Source of the DNA: Ammoniphilus sp. YIM 78166
GTDB lineage: Bacteria > Bacillota > Bacilli > Aneurinibacillales > RAOX-1
Direction of reading: 5' to 3'
NCBI RefSeq assembly: GCF_004522215.1
Contig: NZ_SDLR01000004.1
Span: forward strand, 877,277-941,276
DNA length: 64,000 nt
The translations under genes were made by a program, and so were the position numbers. Positions 24,252 through 33,105 of this stretch are shown one piece after another. The notes under the pieces were generated by a model. That model was not told where the DNA came from and ran no database searches. It saw only the letters and a program-made list of their open reading frames with translations. Position 1 is the first letter of the stretch. Every line of letters starts with the position of its first letter.

Positions 24252-24703
24252 ATGAATTTGAAAAAAGTCCTAGTATCCACTCTACTTACTTGGTGGTTTT
24301 GAATAATCGCATTTCTGCGGCTCGCTTTGTGTCCAAGACGAACACGACCAGGTCGGTGTTTGATGTTCCAACATGGACTCTCTTCCCCAAGTAGATATCG
24401 TTTATGAATATCCGGGCATCGGTGATTACTTTTATGATGCAGCCCACAGCCCTCCAAGCTCGTGCGAAAGGAATCGTTGTAGCCGGTTCAGGCGATGGAG
24501 GAATGTCCACACATCCACGGATAAAGCAAAGGAAGCGGGCAAAAGGCCGTTATCGTTCGCTCTTCTTATGTGGGAGACGGTACGGTCAATAACCGGAAAA
24601 ACGATGTGGAGAACAACTTTGTTGCCGCAGACTCTTTAAATCCGCATAAATCTAGAAAACGAACAATCCGAAGAAGATTCAAGAGTTCTTTATTGAATAT
24701 TAA
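24252..24703 (+). pseudogene. Relic of a secreted L-asparaginase (type II)
   Basis: The first frame gives a signal-peptide start, MNLKKVLVSTLLT, and then breaks. After it come asparaginase C-terminal segments in changing frames: VVLNNRISAARFVSKTNTT (about 24288), LPQVDIVYEYPG (24379), KGIVVAGSGDGGMS (about 24465), a VRSSYVGDGTVN-like stretch (about 24560), FVAADSLNPHKSR (about 24620) and finally NPKKIQEFFIEY with a stop at 24701-24703. The catalytic N-terminal half, with both threonines, is missing and at least three frameshifts are present. The order and content match type II asparaginases closely; the gene is dead. Confidence 0.8.
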
Positions 24704-24824
24704 GAGAGGCCTCCCTTCGGCGAGGTTTTGTTGATAAAGCCGGAGGCTTATAGTCTAGGCGCTGGTAAATGGAAAATATCCACTTATGCCTGTTTGTGGC
24801 TCCTATTAGGGTCAAATAAGTGGA
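24704..24824 (+). other. Gene-free spacer with terminator-like hairpin and inverted repeat
   Basis: GCCTC and GAGG around CCTTCGGC with four T (about 24707-24730) form a weak terminator for the asparaginase relic. TCCACTTAT (24779-24787) is mirrored by ATAAGTGGA (24816-24824), a nine-base perfect inverted repeat with a 28-base loop, placed before the second histidine kinase. Its role is unknown. Confidence 0.4.
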
Positions 24825-24967
24825 GATTCTCCTATTATTGATCGAGACCACACCTCCCTTTATAAAATAGATGCAACTTTCGTATCATTTTTAGTATTTT
24901 TTGGTTTAAATTCCCAGGATACATGTTAAAATGGGACTTAATGGATAACGGTCGCATGGAGGACAGT

Positions 24968-26737
24968 ATGTTGGATGAAACCACTTTTCAACAGGGACTT
25001 TTGGATCAACTCTGCGAACACGCCCCCGTGGGAATGGCGCTGGTGTCATTAGATGGTCGATGGATGAAAGTCAACCCTGCCTTATGCAGGTTTTTAGGAT
25101 ATAAGGAAATAGAATTAATAGGCACTGCTTATCAGAGGACAGAACCCGAGGAGGAGGATCTGCAGAAGCTGCTAAGCGGGGAGATTCGTTCTTTTCAACT
25201 GGAGAAGGCCTATCCACATCAATCAGGAGAAACGGTATGGGGGTTGCTTACGGGTAGCTTGTTCGAGGATTCCGAAGGGCATCCTTTGTTTATTATTTTC
25301 CATATATTAGATATTACAGAACGGAAAAAGGAGCAGCAAAAAAAGCGAGAGATTGAAGATTTGTTTCGGTTGATATCGCAGAATTCCCAAGATATGATTT
25401 GTTTTGGTTCACCGGATGGGACATGCCACTACGTCTCACCGGCTGTACGGTCCATGCTAGGCTATGACCCAGTGGAGATCATCGGCCCTAAGGGCATGGA
25501 CCTTTTGCTCCCTCGGGATGCGGGGGAAGACAGGCTAACCTATCAACTTCGCCATAAGGATGGCTTCGATATTTGGTGCGAGACGACGATCACCAAACTG
25601 CTCGATGAAGAGGGGAAAGTTTACCTTATCGTTGCTGTCGCGCGGGACATCACCTACCGGAAAAGAATGGAGATCCAGCTCCAAGAAACCGAGCAGCGAC
25701 ACAAATCGCTGATCCGGTATACACCGGTTGCGATATGCAGTTTGAACCGCGAAGGCGAATTTATGACTGCCAATCCGGCTTGCTTACAAATCGCTGGCTA
25801 TTCGGTTGAGGAATTAAGCGGGATGAACTTCCGATCGATCCTTTCTCCAGAAGATATACCTTGGTTGGAAAAGCTGTTTTACGATGCTTTTTCTCAAGAA
25901 GTCAAAGACGTGGAGTTCACTATCTTTCATAAAGATGGGAGGCGCATTGACCTCCTGTCTGCTTCCTCTCCGATTATAGTCAATGGGGAAACCATAGGCA
26001 TCTATATCATTGCGAAAGATATTACGGACGCAAAGCAAACCGAAGAATTGCTGAGACGGTCGGAAAAGCTGTCGGTGGTTGGCGAACTGGCTGCCGGGGT
26101 GGCTCATGAAATACGCAATCCGCTGATGAGCTTGCGGGGATTTGTCCAGCTTCTCCAAAGAGAAGACCCGAACAAGGGGCATCGAGAGTACTTCTCGATC
26201 ATGCTTTCTGAGGTCGATCGCATCAATCGGATCGTCAGTGAGCTTTTGCTGTTGGCGAAGCCGGAAAAAAGAAAATACGAATACATGGACCTCTCGAAAA
26301 AGCTGCAGCGAGTGACCACCTTATTCCAAGCGGAGGCGAACTTGCGCAACATCCAGATTCGCACGATTCTTGATCCAAGGCTCCCGTTGATCTACTGTGA
26401 AGGAGACAAGATTAAGCAAGTGTTTGTCAATATCCTAAAAAACGCCCTGGAAGCCATGCCTCATACTGGCGAAATTACCGTGCAGACGATCAGCGCAGGG
26501 CAAGAAGTGTGGATTCGGATCCGGGATGAAGGGACCGGCATTCCTCAGGATGCCCTTGAACGCATCAGCCAGCCTTTTTATACGACGAAGGACACCGGAA
26601 CGGGACTCGGTCTTGTCGTCTGTCAACGGATTATCGCCAACCATCAAGGGAGGATGCACATCGAGAGCGAAGAAGGAAAGGGCACGATGGTGGAGATTGT
26701 GCTGCCTTCGCAATATCAAGCAGAAAAACGCCCTTAG
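24968..26737 (+). CDS. Soluble histidine kinase with three PAS domains
   Basis: A 589-residue kinase with no membrane segments. Three PAS domains occupy about residues 10-125, 135-245 and 255-370, the last preceding HisKA with the phosphorylated His in AAGVAHEIRNPLMSLRGF (about 380). HATPase_c is complete (NILKNALEAM, DEGTGIPQDA, GTGLGLVV). It resembles soluble sporulation kinases such as KinA (three PAS domains) and shares its kinase core with the gene at 21377. ATG 24968 follows GGAGG; three earlier in-frame ATGs lack a site. No response regulator is adjacent. Confidence 0.85.
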   Translation: MLDETTFQQGLLDQLCEHAPVGMALVSLDGRWMKVNPALCRFLGYKEIELIGTAYQRTEPEEEDLQKLLSGEIRSFQLEKAYPHQSGETVWGLLTGSLFEDSEGHPLFIIFHILDITERKKEQQKKREIEDLFRLISQNSQDMICFGSPDGTCHYVSPAVRSMLGYDPVEIIGPKGMDLLLPRDAGEDRLTYQLRHKDGFDIWCETTITKLLDEEGKVYLIVAVARDITYRKRMEIQLQETEQRHKSLIRYTPVAICSLNREGEFMTANPACLQIAGYSVEELSGMNFRSILSPEDIPWLEKLFYDAFSQEVKDVEFTIFHKDGRRIDLLSASSPIIVNGETIGIYIIAKDITDAKQTEELLRRSEKLSVVGELAAGVAHEIRNPLMSLRGFVQLLQREDPNKGHREYFSIMLSEVDRINRIVSELLLLAKPEKRKYEYMDLSKKLQRVTTLFQAEANLRNIQIRTILDPRLPLIYCEGDKIKQVFVNILKNALEAMPHTGEITVQTISAGQEVWIRIRDEGTGIPQDALERISQPFYTTKDTGTGLGLVVCQRIIANHQGRMHIESEEGKGTMVEIVLPSQYQAEKRP

Positions 26738-26756
26738 ATGGAAGGGCGTTTTTTCT
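26729..26756. terminator. Intrinsic terminator between convergent genes
   Basis: AACGCCCTT (26729-26737) pairs with AAGGGCGTT (26744-26752), followed by T to 26756. It overlaps the kinase stop codon and lies just before the end of the leftward amidase. Confidence 0.85.
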
Positions 26757-26763
26757 TCGAGGT

Positions 26764-28632
26764 TTACTGCTTTAAAGCCGGCGTCGAGCCCGGTAGTTTC
26801 CGATGGCCTGTACCTTGCTCAAAGGAGTAGGCGTATTTAATTAAGGTTCTTTCGCTAGACGGACGACCAAATAATTCGATACCGACCGGCACCCCTACCG
26901 GAGCGTTTGCGCTCGGATTGGAGAAGTCTCCTGGGAAGGTGACGGATGGGAAGCCCGTTAAGGCGCCGAGGATTCCGTTGCGTTCCGCTTGGCCTTCACC
27001 TACCTTCACGACAAGTCGCTTCTGATGCGGATAGAGGAGGGCGTCCACTTGTTGTTCATCCATGACTTTAAGTATGGTTTCTTTGAGCTCCTCCATTTTA
27101 GCGAGTCTTGCGTGGTAATCCTCTTGCTGAAGCGGATTCTCAATTCCTTGGGCTTGATTCAGCGTATTGGCAATGCTGGTATCAAATAGCCCACCGGCTA
27201 GCATATCCTCCAGTGTCTTCACTGGGGCGTTGTATTGGTCAAAGTAACGATTTAGTTCTTCTTTAATCTCATAACGCTGGACGTCCATTTCCTGAATCAG
27301 CTCATCCGTATTCAGACCCGGTACCTTAATGTCGACCAGGGTGGCGCCGAGCTTTCTCATGTCCTCGATTGCTGCATCATAACGGTATTGACGTCTTGGT
27401 GAATCGGGTCATTTCCAAAAAGGTTGGTTAGGACTCCAATCCGGGCCCCTTTTAGTCCTGATGCGTCCAAGGCATCTGTATAGCTGGCGGCATCCGCTAC
27501 GTTGCGGGTAATCGGTCCAGCCGCATCCTGCGTAGAGGAAACCTGAACAATTCCATATAAACTCACTAAGCCCCTAGTAGGACGAATCCCGACCAAGCTA
27601 TTGGCGGAAGCGGGAGAGCGAACAGAGTTCACCGTGTCGGTTCCGGTTCCTGCTGCAGCGAAGTTCGCTGCGATGGCTGCGCCGTTACCCCCGCTGGAGC
27701 CGCCAGGCGTACGAGTTAAATCGTAAGGATTCAACGTCTGGCCGCCAAGGGAGCTCATCGTTGTACCCGACATGGCCATTTCATGCAGGTTGGACTTGGC
27801 GAGAATAATGGCCCCCGCATCGCGCAGCTTACCTACCGTCTCCGCGTCTTCTGCTGGAACAAAGCCCTCTAAGGTTTTGGATGAAGCCGTGGTTGGCAAG
27901 TCTTTCGTATTATAATTATCTTTTAAAATTACTGGAATCCCATGAAGTGGCCCACGAGCGCCTTTCTCCTGGCGTTCCAGATCCAATTGCTCGGCTAACG
28001 TAAGTGCCTCAGGATTCACGACCAGGATAGCATTAAGAGCAGGTCCTTGATCATCATAGGCTTCAATTCGATCCAAATACTGTTGATCGAGCTGCTTGGA
28101 GGTGATTTTTCCACTTTCCAAGGCTGCAGACAGATCTGAAATGCTAGACTCTAGCAGAGTGAACGGCTGATGCAGATAAAACTGATAGATGCTAGCTAGC
28201 TCTACTTGAATGGATAGAGGAGAGGAACCCGTACCGACCGAAGGAAGAGGGCTCTCTTGTTCAGTTAACTCTATAGCTTTACCAAAAATAATTGCAGCCT
28301 CAGAACGTTTAATGGGTGCATTTGGCAAGAAAGTGCCATCCGGCAGACCCTTGACCGGCTTGGTGGGCCTTGTCCAAACTTAATTCGTTCAACACATCCG
28401 TAAAAGGAAGCTGATCGAACGAAGGGGGGATCGAGACACTAGATCGGTCCAGTGCTTGTACAACGAGTTTCGTATACTCAGCGCGACTGATCGGAGCGTC
28501 TGCTGGAAGAGGGTTAGAAAAGCCATTCTGCTTGGCTTTATCCATGTCTTCAGAAATTGAGCTCGCAGATACACTTCCTGCAAAAAGTAAAGGCAGGGTC
28601 AGGACGGCTGTCTCTAATTTTGATAGTTTCAT
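26764..28632 (-). pseudogene. Secreted amidase with S-layer homology region, broken by two frameshifts
   Basis: Three collinear frames make one protein. The first (28632-28309) carries a signal peptide (LLFAGSVSASS) and an SLH-like region (ADAPISRAEYTKLVVQAL). Shifting frame near 28365 restores the next SLH repeat (GLPDGTFLPNAPIKRSEAA), followed by an amidase-signature domain with the catalytic Lys in VILKDNYNT and the Ser-rich PGGSSGGNGAA. A second shift near 27385 joins YDAAIEDMRKLG to the amidase C-terminus ending at 26764. No internal stop other than these shifts is seen, so a recent mutation or a sequencing error are both possible. Confidence 0.8.
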
Positions 28633-28785
28633 CTTACCCTCCTCATGTTGAAACGATAGTGCTTATGTAATAATTTACATAATGGGAGTTCAGTTTGCAT
28701 TGACTTTGTTAGAAAATGTAACAGATTTACTAATTTAAGAAATGTTGACTATATCTATTAATTCAAATAGACTTTATATTAATAA

Positions 28786-28806
28786 GATATATCACTGATA
28801 TATTTC
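28786..28806. promoter_or_regulatory. Operator-like site 1 for the neighbouring GntR regulator
   Basis: GATATATC followed by GATATATTTC, a 21-base element 54 bases upstream of the regulator gene. By my count it matches 16 of 21 positions of the element at 29632-29652. This suggests autoregulation. Confidence 0.5.
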
Positions 28807-28859
28807 AAGTGATCTGTTACAATAAATCAATTAAACTATTACTCCGGAGGAGTCTATAA

Positions 28860-29516
28860 ATGAACACGACAAAATCTCAATCCAGGGCAGATATGGTCTA
28901 TGCAGAAATGAAAAAAGCCATTCTGTATGGATACCCTAACTTTATGCCGGATGACTTTCTGATTGAAAACAAGCTAGCGGAGTATTATAACGTCAGCAAG
29001 ACTCCTGTTCGGGAAGCATTAAGTCGTTTGCGGTATGAGAGTCTAGTAGAAGTCATCCCGTACAAAGGGTATTTCGTGACCAATCTATCTTATCAGGATT
29101 TGGTCGATCTATTTGAGTTGCGATTGATTCTAGAAACCAATATAACCGGACTGGCAGCACAAAATATTACGAGCCAGCAGCTAGAAGAGCTAGAAGGGCT
29201 AACGGATCAGGGAATTATAGATCTAAGAGAAAACTTAAGTCTTCAATTCAGAAAGTTGAATTTTGAATTTCATTCGATTATAGCCGATGCAAGCGGAAAT
29301 AAGTGGATGGCCGATGTGTTTAAGCAGGTGGTCCAGCAGATGCAGCGATCCCTCTTTCATAAAATTAATGAGAAGGACCTTGATGAATTGTTTGAAGAAC
29401 ATCGGGAGTTGTTGGCTTTTCTAAGGGATAGGGATAGCCAAGGGGCTCTGGAGCTAGTACGAATGCAAATTGAAAAAGCAAAAGAGAGAGTATTTCAAAG
29501 TCGGAAGCAAACGTAA
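28860..29516 (+). CDS. GntR-family transcriptional regulator, FCD (FadR-like) subfamily
   Basis: A 218-residue regulator. Residues about 10-75 form the winged helix (MVYAEMKKAILYG, YYNVSKTPVREALSRLRYE). The C-terminal all-helical FCD domain has the metal-binding pattern seen in this class (FELRLILE with Asp/Glu, NFEFHSII with His, and a late His in EEHRELLAF). FCD regulators sense small carboxylic acids. It has a strong CGGAGGAG ribosome-binding site and likely controls the flavoprotein and TRAP operons that follow, whose promoters carry matching 21-base sites. Confidence 0.87.
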   Translation: MNTTKSQSRADMVYAEMKKAILYGYPNFMPDDFLIENKLAEYYNVSKTPVREALSRLRYESLVEVIPYKGYFVTNLSYQDLVDLFELRLILETNITGLAAQNITSQQLEELEGLTDQGIIDLRENLSLQFRKLNFEFHSIIADASGNKWMADVFKQVVQQMQRSLFHKINEKDLDELFEEHRELLAFLRDRDSQGALELVRMQIEKAKERVFQSRKQT

Positions 29517-29524
29517 TGCAGAAG

Positions 29525-29558
29525 ATACGGTCATTTTAGCTATGGCTGTATTTTTTTT
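29525..29558 (+). terminator. Intrinsic terminator of the GntR gene
   Basis: ATACGG (29525-29530) pairs with CTGTAT (29546-29551), followed by a run of eight T. Confidence 0.7.
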
Positions 29559-29588
29559 CACAAGAGTTATCAGTATATTACAAAAGTA

Positions 29589-29652
29589 TTGACGAATAAA
29601 GGGTAGGAAAGTATCATAAAGTTATTCCAGCGATATATCTTTGGTATACTTG
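29589..29652 (+). promoter_or_regulatory. Promoter and operator-like site 2 before the flavoprotein gene
   Basis: TTGACG (29589-29594), a 17-base spacer and TATCAT (29612-29617). The 21-base element GATATATC...GGTATACTTG occupies 29632-29652, just after the expected start of transcription, a position suited to repression. GGTATAC fits the GTATAC core typical of FCD-GntR sites. Confidence 0.65.
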
Positions 29653-29683
29653 TTTGAACAGTACGCAAAAAAAAGGAGGATTT

Positions 29684-31405
29684 ATGCTATCAACAGACGT
29701 CCTTGTAATCGGGAGTGAGTCTTCAGGAGCCCAGGCTGCATTGGCTGCAGCCCAGCATGGTGTAAAGGTGATCGTAGTAACAAAGGGAAAAGTGAGTATG
29801 AGTGGGGCCACCTTGACGGCAAGTGCGGACATCAATGTAGACAGCAGAACTGCAAAGGCATTGGGGTTTCCGGGGGATGCAGCCGATTCCATTGAAGCTT
29901 TCTTTGAAGATACGGTAGCAGGCGGAAAATACCTAAATAACCAAAAACTGGTTGAATCCATTGTGGAGAAGGTCCCTGAAGTCGTTAGGCAATTGATCGA
30001 TCGTGGAATTGAGCCTGAAGAGCTGATACATACGCCTGGCCATCGCTATCCTCGGGGATTAATCGTTTCTGGCTTGAAGCTCACCCGTAAGCTGGCTGGT
30101 CATATGCGCAAAAATGAAAATATCACCATTCTAGAACAGGTGATGGTGATTGAGCTTCTGAAAAAGGATGAACGAGTGGTAGGGATTTACGCTTATGACT
30201 TGAGGAATGGAGAATTTATTACGATCCGAGCCAGAGCCGTAGTCCTGGCTACAGGCGGGGGAATGGCAGCTTTTCCTATTCGTACAGCTCCAGACGAGTT
30301 GACGGGAGACGGTTTCATGATGGCATGGAGAGCAGGGGCTGAGCTAATTGATATGGAAATGCCCCAGTTTATGCCGGGAGTCTTGATTAATCCTCCAGCC
30401 TGGCGCGGGAACCAATTTATTTATGAGATTGGATTCGGGAGCAAGAACGGGATTGAAGGCTGGCTTTTGAACAAGTACGGCGAAAGGTTCATGAAGTACT
30501 GGGATCCCGTGAATATGGAAAAAAGTACGCGGGATAAACTTGCGATTGCGATCATGAATGAGGTTGTGGAAGGAAGAGGAACACCGGACGGGGGAGTCTA
30601 TTATTCCTTTGCTCATCTTCCTAAAAACTTAATTCAACGCTTCCCTGAGTGGTATCCCTTTCTGACGCCCGATTGGACGTATGAAGCGATTAATTTTAAA
30701 GGCTTGGTCGATGAGCTGCTAGAGGGTAACGCGGTGGAGATCGGAGTAGGCAGCCATTTCTTCATGGGAGGGGTGCGGATCGATGTCAATGGGGCAACGA
30801 ATGTCGCAGGATTATTTGCTGCAGGCGAAGTTACCGGCGGCTTTAACGGGGCTAATCGCCTCTCCGGAAATGCGTTGACAGAAACGCTTGTTCAGGGTGT
30901 GATTTCAGGAAAAGCAGCAGCAGCTTATGCCAGAGATGTGGATATGCTTGAACCGGATTCCGTACAGATCGACAAACTACATGAAAAACAGCAGAGCATC
31001 CTAGGCCGACGATCCGGGACCAATCCTTATGAGCTTCGGCAAGAGCTATCCAAGCTATCCTGGAACAATTTGGGTGTGGTTCGAAAAGAAGAGAATCTAG
31101 TCAATACGATTGACGAGCTGAAGCTGATTCGTGAGCAAAGGCTCCCCGAATTGGCATGCAAGGGTGATAGTTTACTGTACAATAAAGAATTGCTAGAATG
31201 CCTTCAGCTTGAAAATATTGTTACATTATTGGAAGCCATTGCGAAAAGTGCTGTCCAGCGCAAGGAAAGCAGGGGTGCCCACTTCCTGAAGGAAATTCCA
31301 GAAGCGAGGGAAGATCAATTGCGGAATCTGGTTGTTGTGAATGAAAACGGAGAGATGGTCATCAAAGATTCGCCGCTTGTGATTACGAAACTGCAGCCGA
31401 AGTGA
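29684..31405 (+). CDS. FAD-dependent fumarate reductase/succinate dehydrogenase-type flavoprotein
   Basis: A 573-residue flavoprotein of the FrdA/SdhA/L-aspartate oxidase superfamily. The N-terminal dinucleotide-binding motif is VLVIGSESSGAQAALAAAQHG, a variant of GxGxxG in which Ser and Glu replace the first two conserved residues. A second FAD motif, RARAVVLATGGGMAAFP, lies near residue 183 and AGLFAAGEVTGGFNGANRL near residue 375 closes the site. The start is ATG 29684 behind AAAAGGAGG. It is followed by a [2Fe-2S] protein, so it probably reduces or oxidises a C=C bond of an unsaturated acid. The substrate is unknown. Confidence 0.82.
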   Translation: MLSTDVLVIGSESSGAQAALAAAQHGVKVIVVTKGKVSMSGATLTASADINVDSRTAKALGFPGDAADSIEAFFEDTVAGGKYLNNQKLVESIVEKVPEVVRQLIDRGIEPEELIHTPGHRYPRGLIVSGLKLTRKLAGHMRKNENITILEQVMVIELLKKDERVVGIYAYDLRNGEFITIRARAVVLATGGGMAAFPIRTAPDELTGDGFMMAWRAGAELIDMEMPQFMPGVLINPPAWRGNQFIYEIGFGSKNGIEGWLLNKYGERFMKYWDPVNMEKSTRDKLAIAIMNEVVEGRGTPDGGVYYSFAHLPKNLIQRFPEWYPFLTPDWTYEAINFKGLVDELLEGNAVEIGVGSHFFMGGVRIDVNGATNVAGLFAAGEVTGGFNGANRLSGNALTETLVQGVISGKAAAAYARDVDMLEPDSVQIDKLHEKQQSILGRRSGTNPYELRQELSKLSWNNLGVVRKEENLVNTIDELKLIREQRLPELACKGDSLLYNKELLECLQLENIVTLLEAIAKSAVQRKESRGAHFLKEIPEAREDQLRNLVVVNENGEMVIKDSPLVITKLQPK

Positions 31406-31502
31406 ATCGAACCGGATGGTGAGGTTTTCTGACAAGGTAATGGAAAGTGAAATTTTCCGTGGCTATAATTTGGGTTGCGGGATCAAAGAGGGGGAAAACG
31501 CG

Positions 31503-31820
31503 ATGAAAGATACGATCCAAGTATCGATCGAACGAAGAGAAGGGCCGGAGAAGACGCCTTATACCCAGGAATATAAGGTTCCGCTGGAACGGGGAATGAG
31601 TATGCTGAATGTACTTGATTATATCAGCAACAATTGCGATTCCACGCTAGCTTACGAAGCATCCTGTCGCAGGGGATTATGCTCCGTTTGTATAATTCAT
31701 GTGAATGGCAAAGTCACCAAGAGTTGTTTGGAGCTGGCTCAGGATGACCTCGTAATCAAGAATGCATCGAAATATCCACTCCATGATCTAACCTTTACCA
31801 ACCAAAGGAAGAAAAAATAG
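31503..31820 (+). CDS. [2Fe-2S] ferredoxin equivalent to the N-terminal half of FrdB/SdhB
   Basis: A 105-residue protein matching only the plant-type [2Fe-2S] domain of succinate dehydrogenase/fumarate reductase iron-sulfur subunits: LERGMSMLNVLDYI, then SCRRGLCSVC with three cluster cysteines, and KSC with the fourth. The C-terminal domain that carries the 4Fe-4S and 3Fe-4S clusters is absent and no gene for it follows. The start at ATG 31503 has GAGGGGG upstream. It probably serves as the electron carrier of the flavoprotein encoded just before it. Confidence 0.8.
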   Translation: MKDTIQVSIERREGPEKTPYTQEYKVPLERGMSMLNVLDYISNNCDSTLAYEASCRRGLCSVCIIHVNGKVTKSCLELAQDDLVIKNASKYPLHDLTFTNQRKKK

Positions 31821-31842
31821 CGAAAGAAAGGAGGAGAATAGA

Positions 31843-33024
31843 ATGAGCGCATTACTCAAGCTAGTGGAAAAAGGGATCAACCGAGAGGATCTGATGGACT
31901 TGGCTTTAAGGCTGATTCGCAGGCCAAGCCCCCAGACCGATCAGATGGAGTTTGAACCGTTGGTGAAAAGCTTCATCAGGGAGACGTTAGTGGATGAGTT
32001 AAAACAGCGAAATATCGAAGATGTAACCTTGGATGATATGGGCAATCTGATTTGCCGCATCGGAAACAAGAATGCGAAGAAAAAGATATTTTTCCTTGGC
32101 TATGCTATGAATCACCCCGCATCTTCCATGGTAGACCCGTATAAAGGGGAAGTAGTTGACACGGTAAAGGGAAAGGCCCTGCGCGGTCGTGGGATTGCTG
32201 AACAAAAAGGCTCACTGGCAGGCATGATTGCCGCTGCTGATTTTTTGAACAAGCATCAGGACCAATTGGATGGTGAGCTGATATTTGCCGTTAGCTTAGC
32301 AGGAGAAACAGGAAGGCATCTAGCGGTAGATAACATTTGCAAGACGCTGGATCTTAAGGCGGATCTTGGGATCGTCGGGATTGGGACGAACGGGGATATT
32401 TGTCAAGGGAATAAGGGGCGAGTAGATGTGCACATCCACGTTTACGGTAAATCCTGTCACAGCAGTACACCAGCAAGCGGAATCAATGCCATTGAAGGAG
32501 CATCCCTAGTCGTTCAGAAATTGCAAGGTCTGGTTCCTGCTGGCGAGCATCCGCGATTAGGTCGCCCGACTTTAACCTCCACTTCCATTAAGAGTTTTCC
32601 CGATGCGACCCATACGATTCAAAACGAGTGCCGACTAGTCTTTGACCGCCGCTTGCTGCCGGGAGATGAAGCGGAAACCGCATTGGGAGAAATTCGGGAT
32701 GCGTTGGGGAATATGGATCCTTACCGGATTGAGGTCAAGGAAGGTCCCGTTACCTTCCCGTCGGAAGTGCCGGATGATTCGATCGTGATTCAGGAACTAA
32801 GGACAGCGATCGAAGAGATTCGGGAAACCGAGGCAAAATGCTTTTTCTCTAACGGTGCGATTGATGCAGGCTATGTAAACAAGTGTGGGATTCCTGCGGT
32901 GATGTTCGGTCCAGGGCAAATGGACATGTGGCATACGGATAATGAGCTATTAACGGTGGATGATTTAGTCGAGGGAGCAAGGATTTATACTTATCTTTCT
33001 TTTAAGTATTTATCAAAAAGGTAG
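31843..33024 (+). CDS. M20-family metallohydrolase, YgeY/ArgE-like
   Basis: A 393-residue M20 zinc hydrolase. GDAHxDx is altered: the first metal motif reads FLGYAMNHPAS, without the HxD pair, while the EE motif position shows SLAGETGRH and the dimerisation region HVYGKSCHSSTPASGINAIEG is well preserved. The C-terminal MDMWHTDNE His is present. The best match is the YgeY/DapE/ArgE group, but the changed metal ligands question its activity. It lies between the flavoprotein pair and a TRAP transporter, all on one strand. Confidence 0.75.
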   Translation: MSALLKLVEKGINREDLMDLALRLIRRPSPQTDQMEFEPLVKSFIRETLVDELKQRNIEDVTLDDMGNLICRIGNKNAKKKIFFLGYAMNHPASSMVDPYKGEVVDTVKGKALRGRGIAEQKGSLAGMIAAADFLNKHQDQLDGELIFAVSLAGETGRHLAVDNICKTLDLKADLGIVGIGTNGDICQGNKGRVDVHIHVYGKSCHSSTPASGINAIEGASLVVQKLQGLVPAGEHPRLGRPTLTSTSIKSFPDATHTIQNECRLVFDRRLLPGDEAETALGEIRDALGNMDPYRIEVKEGPVTFPSEVPDDSIVIQELRTAIEEIRETEAKCFFSNGAIDAGYVNKCGIPAVMFGPGQMDMWHTDNELLTVDDLVEGARIYTYLSFKYLSKR

Positions 33025-33075
33025 ACAAATACAAATTATTTTTTTATAGTCAGTAATATATTTCTAGTATTCTTC
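33022..33075 (+). promoter_or_regulatory. Promoter and operator-like site 3 before the first dctP gene
   Basis: TAGACA (33022-33027), a 17-base spacer and TATAGT (33045-33050). The element AATATATTTC...GTATTCTTC at 33055-33075 matches 15 of 21 positions of the site at 29632. It covers the expected start of transcription. Confidence 0.6.
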
Positions 33076-33105
33076 TGATGTCTCAGATAATGAAGGGGGA
33101 TTTAC

